Made by a program: the position numbers and the translations under genes. A stretch of DNA of 64,000 nt. Source: Suillus spraguei (taxonomy: Eukaryota > Basidiomycota > Agaricomycetes > Boletales > Suillaceae). This document shows positions 54,701 to 64,000 of this stretch, piece after piece. Where the stretch lies: positions 231,389 through 295,388 of the forward strand of contig JABCPU010000038.1 of assembly GCA_016800925.1 (NCBI GenBank), given 5' to 3'. The notes under the pieces are model-generated. The model saw only the letters and a program-made list of their open reading frames with translations, had not been told where the DNA came from and did not search any database. Position 1 is the stretch's first letter, and each line of letters begins with the position of its first letter.

Positions 54701-56200
54701 TACTCAATGGAGGATGAGTGGAATTCGCATTTCTCGGGTTTGGCATAGAGTCAATGTTTACGGAGGTGGCGTAGTACTTCTCGGACGTGTTTCCTATGAC
54801 TCATGAGGTCTTTGGAATAGATAAGGATGTCATCCAGATATATGATAACGCATATATCCAGCATATCAGCAAACACACTATTAACAAAGTGTTGAAAAGC
54901 CGCTGGAGCGTTTGTAAGGCCTTCCGGCATTACCAACCATTCATAGGAGCCATAGCGCGTTCGGAAGGAAGTCTTCCACTCATCTCCTTCCGCTATCTGG
55001 ACAAGATGGTAAGCAGAATGGAGGTCAATTTTGGTATAAACTTTAGTGCAGCTTGGAGAGTCTAGGAGGTCGGCAATGAGGGGTAATGGATATCGGTCCT
55101 TTTTGGTAATCTGGTTGAGGCCTCGGAAATCTACACAGAGGCGAAGGGAACCATCCTTCTTTTTTACAAACAGGACAGGGGCTCTGTGAGGACAGGACGA
55201 AGATTGGAGGAGTCCGGACAAGATGTTTTCATTGAGAAACTTCCAGAGGGCTTCAAGATCGACCGGAGAGAGAGAATATATGGTTCCAAGAGGCGGACTA
55301 GCTCCTTCCTCTATCTCGATTTTGAGGTCATAGGGTTGGTGAGGAGGTAACTGTCCAGCTTTGCCTTTGTCAAAGACATCCACAAACTCGTGGTATTCGG
55401 AAGGGATTCTGGAGAGATCTGGAGGTTCAGATGATACGGATGCGGATTGGAGATTAACCCTGGAGGGATGGAGATAGATGCTGAACTGAGTGGATCCTTT
55501 TAACTTGCAGGCACGGCAAAAAGCCACTGCATGTATCAGAGATATGTTAGGGACCGAAGTGTCAGCAGAGGGTTTGGATTTGGTCAGAGGAGGGGTCTCT
55601 GCCACAGATGGGATGCTCTGAGGCAACGGAGATACTGGAGGGGAGGATTCCTCCTTGGATAGAATATCCGGAGGTAACGGAGGTGTCAGATTGGATTTTC
55701 CTGCCACAGATGGTGTGTCCGGAGGCAGCAATGATGCGGATGAAGTCAATGGCATTCCCTGTACAATAGTCCGGAACTCGATGCTGCCCAATACCCAGTC
55801 AATCAATGGATTGTGTCGGGTGAGCCAGCTATATCCGAGAACGATATAACATGAGGAATCCAAAGGGGTAACGTAGAACATGTTGGAGGTGATTACACTG
55901 GAGGAGAATCAGACGGATAAGTTTATGGCTTCAACAATATTGTTATTGCATGTACCATCAAACAAATAGAGTGGAAGCAGAGGAATTTGATAGGTAGGGA
56001 TTTTATGTTTTTGGACAAAATCAGTGTCTATGAAGCAGTGGGAGGAGCCACAGTCTATGAGGGCCGGAAAGTCAGATATATTGGAGAAAGATGGAAGCGA
56101 GACGTATGGACATAGAGAGTTCGGATCAGGAAGAGTTACAGCATTGAGTCATAGCTCCGTTGTACAGATTGGGCCAATGCAACCCTCATCCTGCATGGAG
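51770..56200 (-). pseudogene. Gypsy C pol (protease to chromodomain), with stops and a nested LTR
   Basis: In order on the minus strand: protease-like LIDCGSSHCFID near 56060, VLGYSWLTRHNPLIDW, a Pro/Ser linker, and reverse transcriptase (CVDFRGLNQITKKDRYPLP, then YLDD) at 54751-55300. RNase H follows (VTDHKNLEYF) at about 54190, then integrase (FVPTHDTITSP, VTSDQGTEF, DGQTERANQTLEQ) at 53100-53500. Pol resumes past the nested LTR with GVSPFFANKGYHPN and ends in a chromodomain (YEISEILDS, YLVRWSGYEG) at 51870-52030. The first integrase Asp is Asn (SMNFIEQLP, near 53497). Stops at 54751-54753, 53938-53940, near 55905 and near 56150 are all TGA where CGA is expected. The element is dead. Confidence 0.85.
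52494..53098. mobile_element. Solo LTR, family A, inside Gypsy C integrase
   Basis: It starts TGTTACGAACTGGGG and ends ACTGTAACA, matching the LTRs of Gypsy A but longer (605 against 473 bp; extra DNA around 52900-53060). The flanks are CTTGG and CTCAG. Restoring CTCGG between AGTGGCA and AGCATT gives the expected integrase residues NNAPSATTG, so CTCGG was the target. Confidence 0.88.
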
Positions 56201-56216
56201 TCAGGAGAGTCGCAGA

Positions 56217-57395
56217 CTAATTTTTTGCCTCGTCCAAGGCTTTCGGATCAGTTTCCAGAGTGAGCATGGTAGCACGGCCTTTGGCAGCGCACGAAGTGGA
56301 TTTGGTGCAGTCTTGGGCAGTGTGACCAGGTCCGCCACAGAACATACAGAGCCTTTTGTCAATATACCTCTGACGCTCCTGGGTGGTTAGCTTCCCGTCC
56401 ACACCAACAACACTAGGAAGATCCAAAGCCTTCGGGGCAGAGGAGGTTGTAGAGGATGTGGGCTTATTGAATTTGGGCGTATCGGATCCAGATGAGTTGG
56501 AGTTCGTCCGGTCAGATGCTGACTGCCTAGGAGGATTGGAAGAGGTGACTTTACTCTCTCGGGTGACTTCACCCCTCCGCTCCCAGTAGCAGGCATCGAT
56601 GGTCTGGGCGAGAGTCTTGAACTCTGAAAGGGTAGTGGGTTTACCCATGCAACTAATCTCATCTTGGATTCGGGCCAGAAGTCCATTGTAGAATTGGCAT
56701 CATAGGGCTCTGTCTCCCCATTCACATACTTGGGAGGCAAGTCGCTGAAATTCTACAATGTACTTGTTGATGCGTTGTCTGTCATGCATATGGAGCTGTT
56801 CTAGCTGCATTTCCGCATCTTTGGAGGGATCGTGAGGTCTGAAGTTGGTTTGGAGCTCAAGCATGAACTCAGAGTAGTCATCCATCCAGTCCAGACAGTT
56901 GCTATATCCATCCAAAAGGAGATCTGGTTTGAACCACTCGAGCGCCATACCCTTGAGGTAAGATTGGGCGAAGTTGACTTTAGCACGTCCAGAACGGAAT
57001 GCATTAGGTTTGCTCTGGAAGTTGAGCTCACATTGGATGAAGAATGCTCAGAGCTTGCGAGGCTCAGATCTGTCGAAGGTATCCGGTTCGCGGATTTTGA
57101 CTTTGCTATCATCCAAGGTGGTGGTACGACGGCTACTGCAAGCGAGGTGATTAATGGCTATGGATAGTTGAGCTAAGACCCGGTCCTGAGGGTTCAGATG
57201 GTTATGATCTTCTTCATCATCCGGATCCTCATTGTCCGGATCATCACCTCCATCATCTGGTGGGTTGCCATGCAACTCATCATCAAAGCGAATGGTCGGG
57301 CGTGAATTAGTGTCTGGGTCATCCGTGTTCCGAGTTGGTGTAACCGGATCCGGTCTGGCTTGACGCACAGAGATGCTTTGACCTATATCGCTCAT
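56217..57395 (-). pseudogene. Gypsy C gag
   Basis: ATG at 57395 (MSDIGQSISVRQ), an acidic N-terminal region, then the capsid-like part (KVNFAQSYLKGMALEWF, FRPHDPSKDAEMQLEQL, YIVEFQRLASQ) and the zinc knuckle CMFCGGPGHTAQDC near 56340. TGA stops at 57048-57050 and 56700-56702 interrupt it; both fit CGA (Arg) in a working copy. The length would be about 390 residues. Confidence 0.85.
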
Positions 57396-57562
57396 GCTTG
57401 CATGGTGTTGAGAGAAGCTGGTGAATGTTTGGACGATGGGTGTCAGATCTCATTGGATTGGACCAAGTCTGGCTCCGCGGAGAGTGTGCTGAGTTTTACG
57501 GGGAGGCATGACGTGGGATGGTGTAGAGAATGTTACTTGGAAAGGTGTGAGTTCGAATATAC

Positions 57563-58308
57563 TGTTAAGACCATACTCAAAGGGAGAGAGATCCGAAGGG
57601 CTTTGGCCTCAGTTCGTGCACTGTGCCCCTTTCCTGAGTAATGCCCCTTATTTCAGGGAGAAGGTATACGTCTGAAGATCCAGAAGGAGTTGCGTGACGG
57701 ATCCGGACGTCCGAAGGTTATCTGGAACGTAGGAATAGAATGAGGATTAAGACCAGCTTCAGAATGAGTTCCTAACTAGAAACTAACAGAGATAGACTAT
57801 CTGAAGATAGAGTCAGAGATATAGACTAAAGGAATCAATCCCGAGTCTCGGAAGATGACTTAGAGCGGAAAGTGACCTAAGTCCAGAGGAAGCAGAATGA
57901 GCAGAATCTAAGATGATATTTGAACTAAGGTTCTATGGAGATCTACAAGTGGTTTATATACTGTAAGTATCTAATATGGATAATCAACAAGTCCAGGACC
58001 TAGGGCTATGTACGAGGTGTAACGGAAGTCTATTAGTTAATGTGCAGTGGATCAGTAAGCACAAATCAGAAATGAAACACAGGTAACAGATCAGTGACAC
58101 AGGATGGAAGTATACACAGCCGGAATACTGGAAACAGGAGGAATGATGAAAGGAGATAGACACAGATATACACAAGGGAGTTAGAGTGTGAGAAGTGGCC
58201 ACATTTGGATGGGTGATCCGGATAGGATCTGTGGACTGGACGGAAATAGAATCGATCAGATCTGATCAGATACGGTTGGATCTGGGATTAGAAGTATGGT
58301 ATATGACA
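57563..58308 (-). repeat. 5' LTR of Gypsy C
   Basis: TGTTAAGACC to GGTATATGACA, 746 bp. The TATA-like TTTATATACTG region lies near 57952. It is followed by the target duplication TAAGG and by the resumed hAT frame. Confidence 0.92.
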
Positions 58309-58390
58309 TAAGGTACTTGAGTTTGGTGGAGAAACAACTCATACTAGATGTTTCCACACCATCAATCTGGTGGCAAAATTGCTGATCTGA

Positions 58391-59386
58391 TGTTACAAGA
58401 ACACCTTCTTGCACCCCTACTATCATTTTTCCTCCTATGCATCACCATCTACTCTCATCCCAATGAGGCCCCCACACTTGTTCTCCGCTACCTCATCTGG
58501 CTTGCCCTCATCATGCCATACCTCGCCTATGCCCGCCTTCTCCATCATCATCACTAAGTGCTCACCCTCTGTGCATGTGTCACCTTCTTTGCGCACTTCA
58601 CGCTTGCTTTCACCTCTCGTGCTTTATACACGCTCATTCCCACGCCTTGCACTTTATGTGTGCCCTTCGCATTTCATGCCTTCCTTTGCACTTCAACATG
58701 CACTACTCTTTGGTTCACTTGAATGACTTGTTGGCTCTTGGACTATGACTGGTATCGTCCTTTGCTTTATCCTTTGCTCTTTGTTATCTTTCTTAACTCA
58801 TGTGTCACCTCATTGGCTCGTACCCTTTATACCTTCGGCTCCACACCTATGACTCCCTTTCGCACATGTGTGCTTTCATTGGTTCATACGCCTCTGACTC
58901 ATCTCTGAGCATGCATCATCTTACTGGCTATCTGTCTCCATACTTATTCTAGCGACACTTACATATTCATGCTCTGCTTCAATCTTACATATAAATACGT
59001 GCAGATAGCCTTTGTACTTCTTTAATTTGAATCTACTTGATCTTCGACCCTGAACTTCCTTTCAATAAACTTTGATAAAGCTTATTGTTTATACTTCAAC
59101 TTCTTGGAAGCTCATCACTTCTAAGTCTATTTGATCATTGTATAACCTGTCGCTGAGACATGGTTGTGAGACAGTGTATCATGCCCACCTCCAACCTGAT
59201 GCAACTAGTGCACTCCGCACTAGGTGACCAACACACACAAGCCGCCGCTCTTTATAGAGCGCTCATTGCAGACACCACTCAAGTTCCTTAGCACCTGGCT
59301 AGGTCGCTAAAAGATATGTGCTGGTCAGAGAGATGTGAACTGGAGAGACATGGTCTCTAATATAACTGACTATTTTCCTAGGTATA
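58391..59386. other. Unassigned transposon-like DNA
   Basis: The hAT similarity ends near 58385 at TGTTACAAGAACACC, which could be an LTR start. A TATAAATA box near 58990 and AATAAA near 59065 fit an LTR promoter and polyadenylation signal. No opposite end or target duplication found and no gene seen. Confidence 0.35.
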
Positions 59387-59390
59387 TCGT

Positions 59391-60271
59391 TGTAGCAAAC
59401 AAAGTCATGCTGACCATGAAAGTGCCATTTTACACAAGTGTCTCATTACTGTCTACAGCGGCTACCAAGAAATCCCCTATAGCGAGCATTATCCCTTTTC
59501 GCTTCGCCGGTACCATTTTCGCTCCATGGATCCTTGCCCCTTACCAAATCTTGCTACTGATGTCCTCCTGTCCATTCCATTTCTGTCTAGATCCATTGGT
59601 GCATAGCATATTCTTTTCCGCCATTACTAAAGTTACGGCAAGACTTACCTCACCTTCCGTGACACCGCTTGCTCGCTGTGTGCCTCTTAGCTAAATATCT
59701 CTATTTTGCTACTGTTCTCGCTATGTATTCCGGCCATTCATGGTACATATTGAAAGAACTCTTTGCACATTCCAGTACTTGTACTTTTCCCTCTATGGTA
59801 CACACGGTACTTAGGAATTGTCACCACTACTGTCTCTAACAGAATAAAGTATTTTGCTGAAGTCACTGTCTCTTAAGAATTGCTTTACTGCTGCACGCAC
59901 CACCACTCATTACCGCTTTCCCGTGCTTCACCGCTTGTTTTACCGCCAGTTTCCCACGCCTTACCGCAGTTTTACCGCATGCACTACCGCAGTTTTACCA
60001 CTTTCGCTACCGCTTGTCTACTGCTTTCCCGTGCTTACCGCTAGTATTACCACTAGTTTCCCACAGACCGGAGGTCACTGCTAGCATCTCACTACCTCCG
60101 ACGGCAGTCATGCACCACAAGTTGGGCATTATCAAACTATATTAACTTAGCATTCCCTTTAGGGTCGAACGCTCTTGCTTTGCAAGTGAAGCAGACTAGA
60201 CGGAGCGCAAGACTCGCATACTAGTTTAGGCCGTGGTTCATCTACAGCCCAGGCTAGATTGTATCTTTACA
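59391..60271 (-). mobile_element. Solo LTR D, inverted
   Basis: 881 bp, reverse complement of the family at 39703-49946 (TGTAGCAAACAAAG to GTATCTTTACA). The interior is rich in TACCGC/ACCGCTT motifs. The flanks TCGT (59387-59390) and TCAT (60272-60275) differ at a CpG, consistent with a 4-bp target duplication. Confidence 0.8.
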
Positions 60272-60275
60272 TCAT

Positions 60276-61059
60276 ATACCTAGCTTTGAAAATAGTATGA
60301 CTAGAACAATGGTCTCAAGGGAATTCATTACCCTGCACTTGGTTTAACAATGCTTCAAAGTGACTAACTTTGCAAGCCTTGAGAAATATCTACTTCCGAA
60401 ATATAGGGATAAGTGGGAGATCCTATTTTTTGGGGGAGAATGGGCTCTCCTTTTATACATGTGGCATGGGAAAATAGTTATGTAAGCTAATATAGAGAGA
60501 ACCAATCAAAATATTCATCCAAACTCAAAAGAATAGGAATAAAAGGAAAAGGTGGAGCCATGACATCATAGTGGAGCAGAACATTCTATTCTGTAGAGCA
60601 GAATGTTCTAGAAGTGAAACAGAACTGTCCAGAATGAAGTGACATCAGTATGATATCATACCCTGTGGGTACAATTTTATGAAGTGTTGGGGGTGTCAAG
60701 GCATCCTAATAGTAAGAAATAGTAAGGGAAAAATGAAGAAGAAGAGACAAGAATAATAGTACAATGGAAATAGGTGAAACATAGGTTGTTTTTGGTAGGT
60801 TTTTTGTAGGCTTTGAATTTTTCTCTATGGTTTTCTCTAGCCAAAGTGAATAAGCCAAATGTAAGGCTATACCTAAACCTTCAAATCTTCTTCTCACATC
60901 AACTAGGTCATTATGTAATTTCCATCTCACATATGACTTTTCTTCAAACAATGCAGATTTGTGAATCAGCAGAAATGTCTGGAAGTGTTTTGAACCAACA
61001 TATGGTACCAAGGTATGTGTTGACTGGTCTGAGAGCTAAGCTAACAGACATGGTATTTT
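60276..61059. other. AT-rich transposon-like DNA, no gene seen
   Basis: GAGAATGGGCTCTCCTTTTATACATG near 60435 resembles, in reverse, the TATA region at 61513-61528, so a diverged inverted LTR of that family may lie here. A frame at 60706-61011 shows no domain. Confidence 0.35.
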
Positions 61060-61341
61060 GTGGGTCACCTAGCAGTCATGTCCATGCATGATTCCTGTAT
61101 CATGCAGGACATCAGGTAGTCTCTATATCATTTGTTTCTACTCTAGACTTTGTCCGTAGTAGCCTTTAGTCTTCTCTGTTCCTATATCTGGAAGTCTGCC
61201 GAACTTCATGTCTCCATATCTGGACTTCCTCTGGACATGTGTGACCCTATAGAAATTAAGGGCACTATACTTGGCAAAGGGGCACAGTACACGAGCTGAG
61301 GCCAAACCCTTCCATTCTGTTCCTTCTTGAGTATGATCTTA
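61060..61341 (-). repeat. Fragment of a family B/C-type LTR, inverted
   Basis: GAAATTAAGGGCAC, GGGGCACAGTACACGAGCTGAGGCC and GATCTTAACA at the right end are the reverse complement of the first about 110 bp of these LTRs. The left part (GTAGTCT-TTGTTTCTACTC) matches 63945-64000. Left end lost. Confidence 0.6.
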
Positions 61342-61405
61342 ACACTAGAAGAGATTCCATAGATACAGTAGTATACATTAGTAATCAGTAGCACAGCCAT
61401 CTTGA

Positions 61406-61520
61406 TGAGTCATAATGAGTCATAACTAAGCACAGCCTCTTGGTGAGTCATACTAAGTCATTATGAGTCATTTTTCCTTATATGGTAGCCTGTATAGCCA
61501 CCTTTAGAGTAGTATATAAG
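61406..61520 (+). promoter_or_regulatory. TGAGTCAT cluster and TATA box, probable LTR promoter
   Basis: TGAGTCAT occurs at 61406, 61416, 61444 and 61464, with TAAGTCAT at 61454, followed by TATATAAG at 61513. TGA(C/G)TCA is the binding site of Gcn4/AP-1-type bZIP factors. No protein gene follows within 600 bp, so this is probably the promoter part of a retrotransposon LTR. Confidence 0.5.
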
Positions 61521-62100
61521 GAGCCCACTTTCTCCCCTCTGAAGAGAACAATAAAGAAGCAATATTGTCAACAATCATCACACCAATAACCAGTACACCA
61601 GTCAAGCAATAGTTTCTTTTGCTCAGAGGAGGGCAGGTCAAGGAGCCCCTCTAATAAATTGTATATTCCACAATATAATCTAAGTGTGAATCTAAGCATT
61701 AAGCAAGCATACTGAGTGAAACATCAAGTTATTTCACTCCACTCTTTGGACATTATTTCTCATGATATACAGACACATCAGCAAGCCACCAAATCACCAC
61801 ACATTCTCACACTAGCTAATGCAAGGTTACTAGTCATCTAGTGTCGATGACATCTAGTTCTCTTTACAACATCATCAACACAAGTCTGTACATTGTTTCA
61901 TAAAATCACAAGCACTGCATCACACTAGTTACTGATTTTATCCCCCTGTCCTGTGAACAAAGACAATAAAGAGTTGCTTGCCCTTGTCCCCATGAACGAC
62001 CATGTTATCAACCATTGGTATTTGTCTGAACTGTTGACTATGGAGAATACTGAAATTCAGTGTAATTTTCTGTTTTTCATATTCTAAGAAGACACTGTTT
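61521..62100. other. Transposon leader-like DNA, no gene seen
   Basis: AT-rich sequence after the TATA box with AATAAAG near 61550 and 61967. No coding frame of note. It probably holds the rest of the LTR and leader of a degraded retrotransposon. Confidence 0.35.
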
Positions 62101-62348
62101 GTATATTCTTGTGTCTGGCTCTCCAGCTATCTCTGTACTCTGTATGCTTACTGATCCATTACTTCATTTTGTCTCCAAGTATCATTTACTCATGTTCCAT
62201 TAGACTTTGGATATGGTTCATACATAGATTCATACTGTGCTGACTGATCTTCCCATAACACTACCTATAGTATATAAACCACTTGTAAATCTCCATAGTA
62301 CCTCAGTTTGAATATTAACTTAGTTTCTACTCATCCTTCTGGACTTAG

Positions 62349-63845
62349 TGTTACGACCATGCAAAACCGGAGATTAGTAAGAAGTCCTGGTCTTACATGG
62401 GGTTGTACCGGAGGGTTGTAAAGTCAAAGGGGCTTGGCCTCAGCTCATACGCTGTGCCTCTTACCCAAGTATGTGCCCTTAATTTCGGATGAAGTCCAAG
62501 GGAGAGTTGAAGTCCAGATGGAGGGTCCGGACGAACTCTAAGGCAGGATAGCTCGACAGAGCTCCGATGGACTTCCAGATGAGCGCGGGAATGCGCTGGA
62601 ACTATTTCCAGAAGGTAGAAGTAATGGTAATACTACTGGAACAAGCTCCAAGTAGAATGGATGAAGGATGGACCACTGGACAAAGTCCAGGGCAGGATAG
62701 GAGCAGAGCGGAGGAGCGGAGGAGCGGAGGAGCGGAGGGAGCGGAGGAGCGGAGGAGCGGAGGAGCGGAGGAGCGGAGGAGCGGAGGAGCGGAGGAGCGG
62801 AGGAGCGGAGGAGCGGAGGAGCGGAGGAGCGGAGGAGCGGAGGAGCGGAGGAGCGGAGGAGCGGAGGAGCGGAGGAGCGGAGGAGCGGAGGAGCGGAGGA
62901 GCGGAGGAGCGGAGGAGCGGAGGAGCGGAGGAGCGGAGGAGCGGAGGAGCGGAGGAGCGGAGGAGCGGAGGAGCAGAGGAGCAGAGGAGCAGAGGAGCAG
63001 AGGAGCAGAGGAGCAGAGGAGCAGAGGAGCAGAGGAGCAGAGGAGCAGAGGAGCAGAGGAGCAGAGGAGCAGAGGAGCAGAGGAGCAGAGGAGCAGAGGA
63101 GCGGATGATCGGATGATCGGATGAGCATAGCTCTGTGGATCCTAGAGGAAGTGTTGGCTACTAGAGAGGAGTAGGTCCGGATATGGTGTAGAGATAGTAT
63201 AGACTACTCCAGACAAGGTCTGGAATAGAAACAGACAGTATAAGACGGACAAAGTCCGAAAAGATTATAGGACATAGGATCAAAGCTCCGGCCTAGGGAG
63301 TGATCCCATAGGCCTGAGTCGGAAGCTTACAAGGGCCGGAGCCCAAGTGCAAGAATGGAAATGGAGTTATATAGACATGATGACAGGATACAGAGTAATC
63401 AAAGGAATATACAGAAGTAGGAACAATGAATCAGACTAAGGTCTGCAGGAGTTGTACTACAAGTTTATATACTGTAGGAGCATGCCGGAGGGTAAGTACG
63501 GATAGTCCGAGGCTATGTCTGAAGCATACAGAAACACATTAGTAAGTACAGTGGGACATAAGGCTATGAACTCAGAGATGAAGCTCGTATGAAATACTTA
63601 TCAAGACGGAGGCAGAGATCACCAAGAACCGGAAGCACAGAGATACTCAGAAGCCAGAGACACAGGTATATTCTAAAAGGGGTAATGTGCAGGTGCGCGG
63701 GAATAGTTCAGATATGAACTCGGATCAGATATGGACATGGATGGATATGGATTGGAGTGGATGGGTGGATCAGATATGTGTAGGTTGGGTGTCTGGATGT
63801 CCATGGATTGGATTTGATCTAGACCTGAATGTACGGTATATGACA
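62349..63845. mobile_element. Solo LTR, family B, with internal minisatellite
   Basis: TGTTACGACC to GGTATATGACA, 1497 bp, with exact target duplication CTTAG at 62344-62348 and 63846-63850. Same family as 35897-37857. The extra length is largely due to the 8-bp repeat array at 62708-63100. Confidence 0.9.
62708..63100. repeat. 8-bp minisatellite, 49 units
   Basis: 33 units of GCGGAGGA (with one extra G near 62739) followed by 16 units of GCAGAGGA. Because 8 is not a multiple of 3, all frames stay open and spell Arg/Ser/Gly/Ala/Glu repeats; these are not genes. The family member at 35897-37857 has only one or two units at the matching place (AGAGCGGAGGATCGG near 36330). Confidence 0.95.
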
Positions 63846-64000
63846 CTTAGTGTGCCTCTGAATCTCTTCTGGACTTGAGCCTAGTCTCTTGTCTATCTCC
63901 AGACCTTGGACTTCTGACCTCGGTCATACCTCTGGCTCTACATTCAGGTAGTCTATACTGTTTGTTTCTACTCCAGACTTTGTCCATAGTAGTCTTTAGT

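Larger units (their letters stand above)
39582..58308 (-). mobile_element. Gypsy C: chromodomain LTR retrotransposon carrying nested insertions
   Basis: LTRs are 57563-58308 (5', 746 bp) and 39582-50575 (3', also 746 bp once its insertions are removed). The target duplication TAAGG is exact at 39577-39581 and 58309-58313, inside the hAT gene. Internal genes on the minus strand are gag (56217-57395) and pol (51770-56200). A polypurine tract (CCCCCCCC on +, 50580-50587) borders the 3' LTR. Several TGA stops make it inactive. A solo LTR of Gypsy A type interrupts pol at 52494-53098, and a spliced-looking antisense frame lies at 50771-51760. Confidence 0.92.
62101..64000 (-). repeat. Inverted family C-like LTR relic, split by a solo LTR
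   Basis: 62120-62348 resembles 36610-36850 in the inverted family C LTR (ACTGATCC, TATATAAACCACTTGTA, TCTACTCAT-CT-TTC-GGACTTA). It continues at 63851 to the window end. The solo LTR at 62349-63845 lies in between. Confidence 0.65.

Noticed and set aside
62538..63128. Long open frames of nearly 200 residues with Ser/Ala/Leu/Cys or Arg/Ser/Gly/Glu repeats on both strands
   Set aside because: They are produced by the 8-bp minisatellite in a solo LTR; a period not divisible by 3 without stop codons opens all frames. Not genes.
1..64000. tRNA, rRNA or CRISPR loci
   Set aside because: No cloverleaf-type A/B box pairs, rRNA core sequences or regularly spaced repeats with spacers were seen.

Overview
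The window is nuclear DNA of a filamentous basidiomycete, most likely an agaricomycete of polypore type. The genes have many short introns (about 45-70 bp). The families present are typical of mushroom-forming fungi: an atypical G-alpha, DUF6533 membrane proteins, a large F-box family, DUF6589, a polyporopepsin-like aspartic protease, chromodomain Gypsy elements and hAT elements. I see no tRNA, rRNA or CRISPR. Exon boundaries were set by hand from GT-AG signals and protein-family continuity.

Left part (1-16.3 kb) is gene-dense. It holds the 3' end of a DUF6533 gene (+), a nine-exon G-protein alpha subunit (-) that diverges over 126 bp from a PPIL3-type cyclophilin (+), and the F-actin capping protein beta subunit (-), whose stop lies 93 bp from the cyclophilin stop. 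A tandem trio of F-box genes follows, of which only the third is intact. Next come relics of a DUF6533 gene, a RecQ/DEAD-like helicase, a DUF6589 gene and a TAN1 (THUMP) gene, then an intact six-exon secreted aspartic protease. 

Middle part (17-35 kb) mixes relics and genes. It has an internally deleted hAT element and a second decayed copy of the TAN1 segment. That copy is split by an 8.85-kb transposon with about 0.5-kb terminal inverted repeats, which carries a decayed transposase-like gene, a Gypsy relic and a nested MITE. After it come a bHLH transcription factor gene (-) and a DUF6533 gene (+) flanked by a direct repeat.

Right part (35-64 kb) is an almost gene-free nest of transposons. 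A hAT gene is split by a chromoviral Gypsy element (C; target duplication TAAGG). One LTR of C is split by a solo LTR (D). D is split by a 5'-truncated LINE (duplication TAAGTAAACAT), and the LINE is split by a nearly intact young Gypsy element (A; duplication GTTGG). Around this lie solo LTRs, one with a 49-unit 8-bp minisatellite. Decay in the elements is dominated by CpG-to-TpG changes: CGA codons became TGA stops, and target duplications differ exactly at CpG. The less usual items are an antisense ORF with a Zn2Cys6-like cysteine pattern inside Gypsy C, an extra zinc-knuckle ORF3 in Gypsy A that recurs as a relic 14 kb away, and the transposase-like protein of the 8.85-kb element.
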